DNA of 64,000 nt from Taenia hydatigena (Eukaryota > Platyhelminthes > Cestoda > Cyclophyllidea > Taeniidae). The number at the start of each line of letters is the position of its first letter. Position 1 is the stretch's first letter. Where the stretch lies: the NCBI GenBank assembly GCA_036345935.2, contig JADWOT020000366.1:1-64000 (forward strand). Direction: 5' to 3'. Positions 62,441 through 64,000 of this stretch are shown one piece after another. The notes beneath the pieces were generated by a model that saw nothing but the letters and a program-made list of their open reading frames with translations, was not told the origin of the DNA and made no database searches. Made by a program: the position numbers and the translations under genes.

Positions 62441-64000
62441 GCCTCACAAAAAAAAAATTCAAAATGGGCACGCAAGATTTTAACTGTATGCACGTGCTAC
62501 CGACCCAACTTTGACTTCAAACGGTTCCCACCTTTTACTGTAGTTACGCCCATTCGACAGTTTTCTGCCACACTTACACATCGGCAAGAATATGAACGAG
62601 CGAGGACGTTGAATCAGCCTTTTTTCAGTGCTATCTTTAGTCGGAAAGGAAAAGACACTCTTTTTTTGACGATGACTGGCCCGCAACCATTGGTAAAACT
62701 GGCTAAACGCGCAATTAAGCGCAATAACCACAAATTCGGTCACGACATTGGAAGCATTAGCGAAGCGAATATTAAAAATAAAAGGTGATACAGAGATGTT
62801 CTAAAAAACTATCATCTAAAATAAAAGTTGCACCAAATTGCAAGCAAAATACGTTTTGATAGACATTGTCGACCAACATTGCAACTACTAAAATCCAAAG
62901 GGAATTGAAACATACACCTACATAATTGCAGTCAACTTGTGCTAAATGTTAGGACTGAGTGCAGCTGGCGGAAGTGAAAGAGATTCTTCTAAAGCCAAGG
63001 GTCTTGGCGAAGTACACTAGGTCAGATGCCTTGCGCAGTGATGTAGCCCATGCTCTCAGATGTTGGCCAGACGACGGTCACTTGAACAGCCTTTGCAAGG
63101 AATCCTTAAAATGTGGCGAGAAACAACTACGAGGGTGGCAATGGAGACAGTCGTTTAAAGTGTGCGAAAAACGTTGTGTATCGTCTTAAAGCTCTTTGAT
63201 ACGACTTGTTGTTACCAATACTAGGGAAATAACGCATCTGATGGGTCCAACACTGTGCCTTGGACCCGCCTTAAATGCGACGAAAGGTGTGCGGGGGGCG
63301 GCTGTCCAGTAAGTTCACGCGAATCCCTTATTTGATGTATCTGACTTTGCTCTGCACAACCCAGTACATCAAAAACTACCTGCACTTTGTCACTGCTCCA
63401 CCTGTTTGCAATAATGACGAACTACACGAAAAGCAATAGGAGTAACATAACCGTATCATGCGAAGAACGGGAAAAGGTTACTTTTAGCTTTAAACGAGTA
63501 AACGTGAATGCGTATGAGTGGGTAGTACTTGAAAATCCACCCTCGATTTCGATTGATTGCCGTCAGTGTCATGTCCTAGTGCTGGTATTTGTGTTTTAAA
63601 TAAGGATGGTAATGTGCGGTTCTCACCAAAAGGCAATTTTATTTTAGCTTACGATTGCCACAGCCATCAGGTAGGGTGTCTCGTGCTACGACAAAAGTGT
63701 TGGTGGTAAAATGGTGCAGTGTGTGACGAGGTGAAGTGGAGATGCGAACCTGCCAATGGGATAGTAGACTAGGGTAAACGTGAAGCGACCTGCCATAATG
63801 CCTTCAACCGTGACGAAAAGGTGTGCGGTGGAATGGGTGAGGATTATGTTCGCATACACTTCAGGCAGCAAAGAACGCTTCCATTATGCTCCAGCTCTTC
63901 GTGTGGCTAAAGTGCACCATTCAGATGGGATTATCAAATTATATTTCTGTTCTTCATGCTCCTTACAGAGCGCCAATTGGAAAGGCGTGCTAAAATTTTA
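62441..64000. other. No gene or repeat recognised
   Basis: A short poly-A run is at 62,447-62,457. Frames are at most 87 codons, with no domain seen. Confidence 0.45.

Noticed and set aside
1..64000. CRISPR arrays, rRNA, operons with ribosome binding sites
   Set aside because: No regularly spaced short repeats, no conserved rRNA blocks and no bacterial gene organisation were seen.

Overview
This window looks like repeat-rich intergenic DNA from a large animal genome. There is no operon structure and there are no ribosome binding sites. Reading frames are short and broken, dispersed repeats are old and mosaic, a few microsatellites occur, and one stretch reads like a decayed BEL/Pao retroelement gag, a group found in animals. 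A helminth, possibly a flatworm, is my best guess, but nothing in the sequence fixes the species. I could not recognise any intact, conventional host gene.

By comparing the window with itself on both strands I resolved it into repeat families, named here A to N. The central finding is a shared core, A-B, that occurs at several loci in both orientations with different flanking modules. Read in the direction of the coding module K, the order is K-M-B-A-D at 14,060 to 10,415 (minus strand) and K-M-B-...-D at 49,200 to 54,420 (plus strand). Other loci carry only part of it: B-A-I (255-2,780, minus), A-B (4,190-5,965, plus), D-A-B-C (20,480-23,602, plus), C-B-D (31,274-32,465, minus) and I-A (57,690-58,900, plus).

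Layout: 1-5,965 repeats N, B, A, I, A, B; 5,966-10,415 no gene seen; 10,415-14,060 mosaic D-A-B-M-K; 14,061-15,655 one promoter-like site; 15,660-16,480 repeat G; 16,481-20,480 nothing; 20,480-23,602 the longest mosaic, D-A-B-C; 25,035-26,460 repeats N, J and a truncated K; 27,300-31,690 a large inverted repeat (modules C and E) whose inner 509 bp are almost identical, with the BEL-like remnant F in its loop; 31,700-33,560 B, D, F, G; 33,561-49,200 mostly empty apart from repeat H and one 170-codon frame; 49,200-54,420 the best K copy plus M, B, D; 55,390-62,440 repeats H, I, A, L, a tandem array, L and J; the rest nothing.

The best candidate for something undescribed is module K. Three diverged copies preserve the same protein frame, including a run of about 100 codons with mostly conservative changes, yet I cannot assign the protein to a family. 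The second is the inverted repeat: two 509-bp arms with a single mismatch, embedded in longer arms that are only about 85 percent alike.
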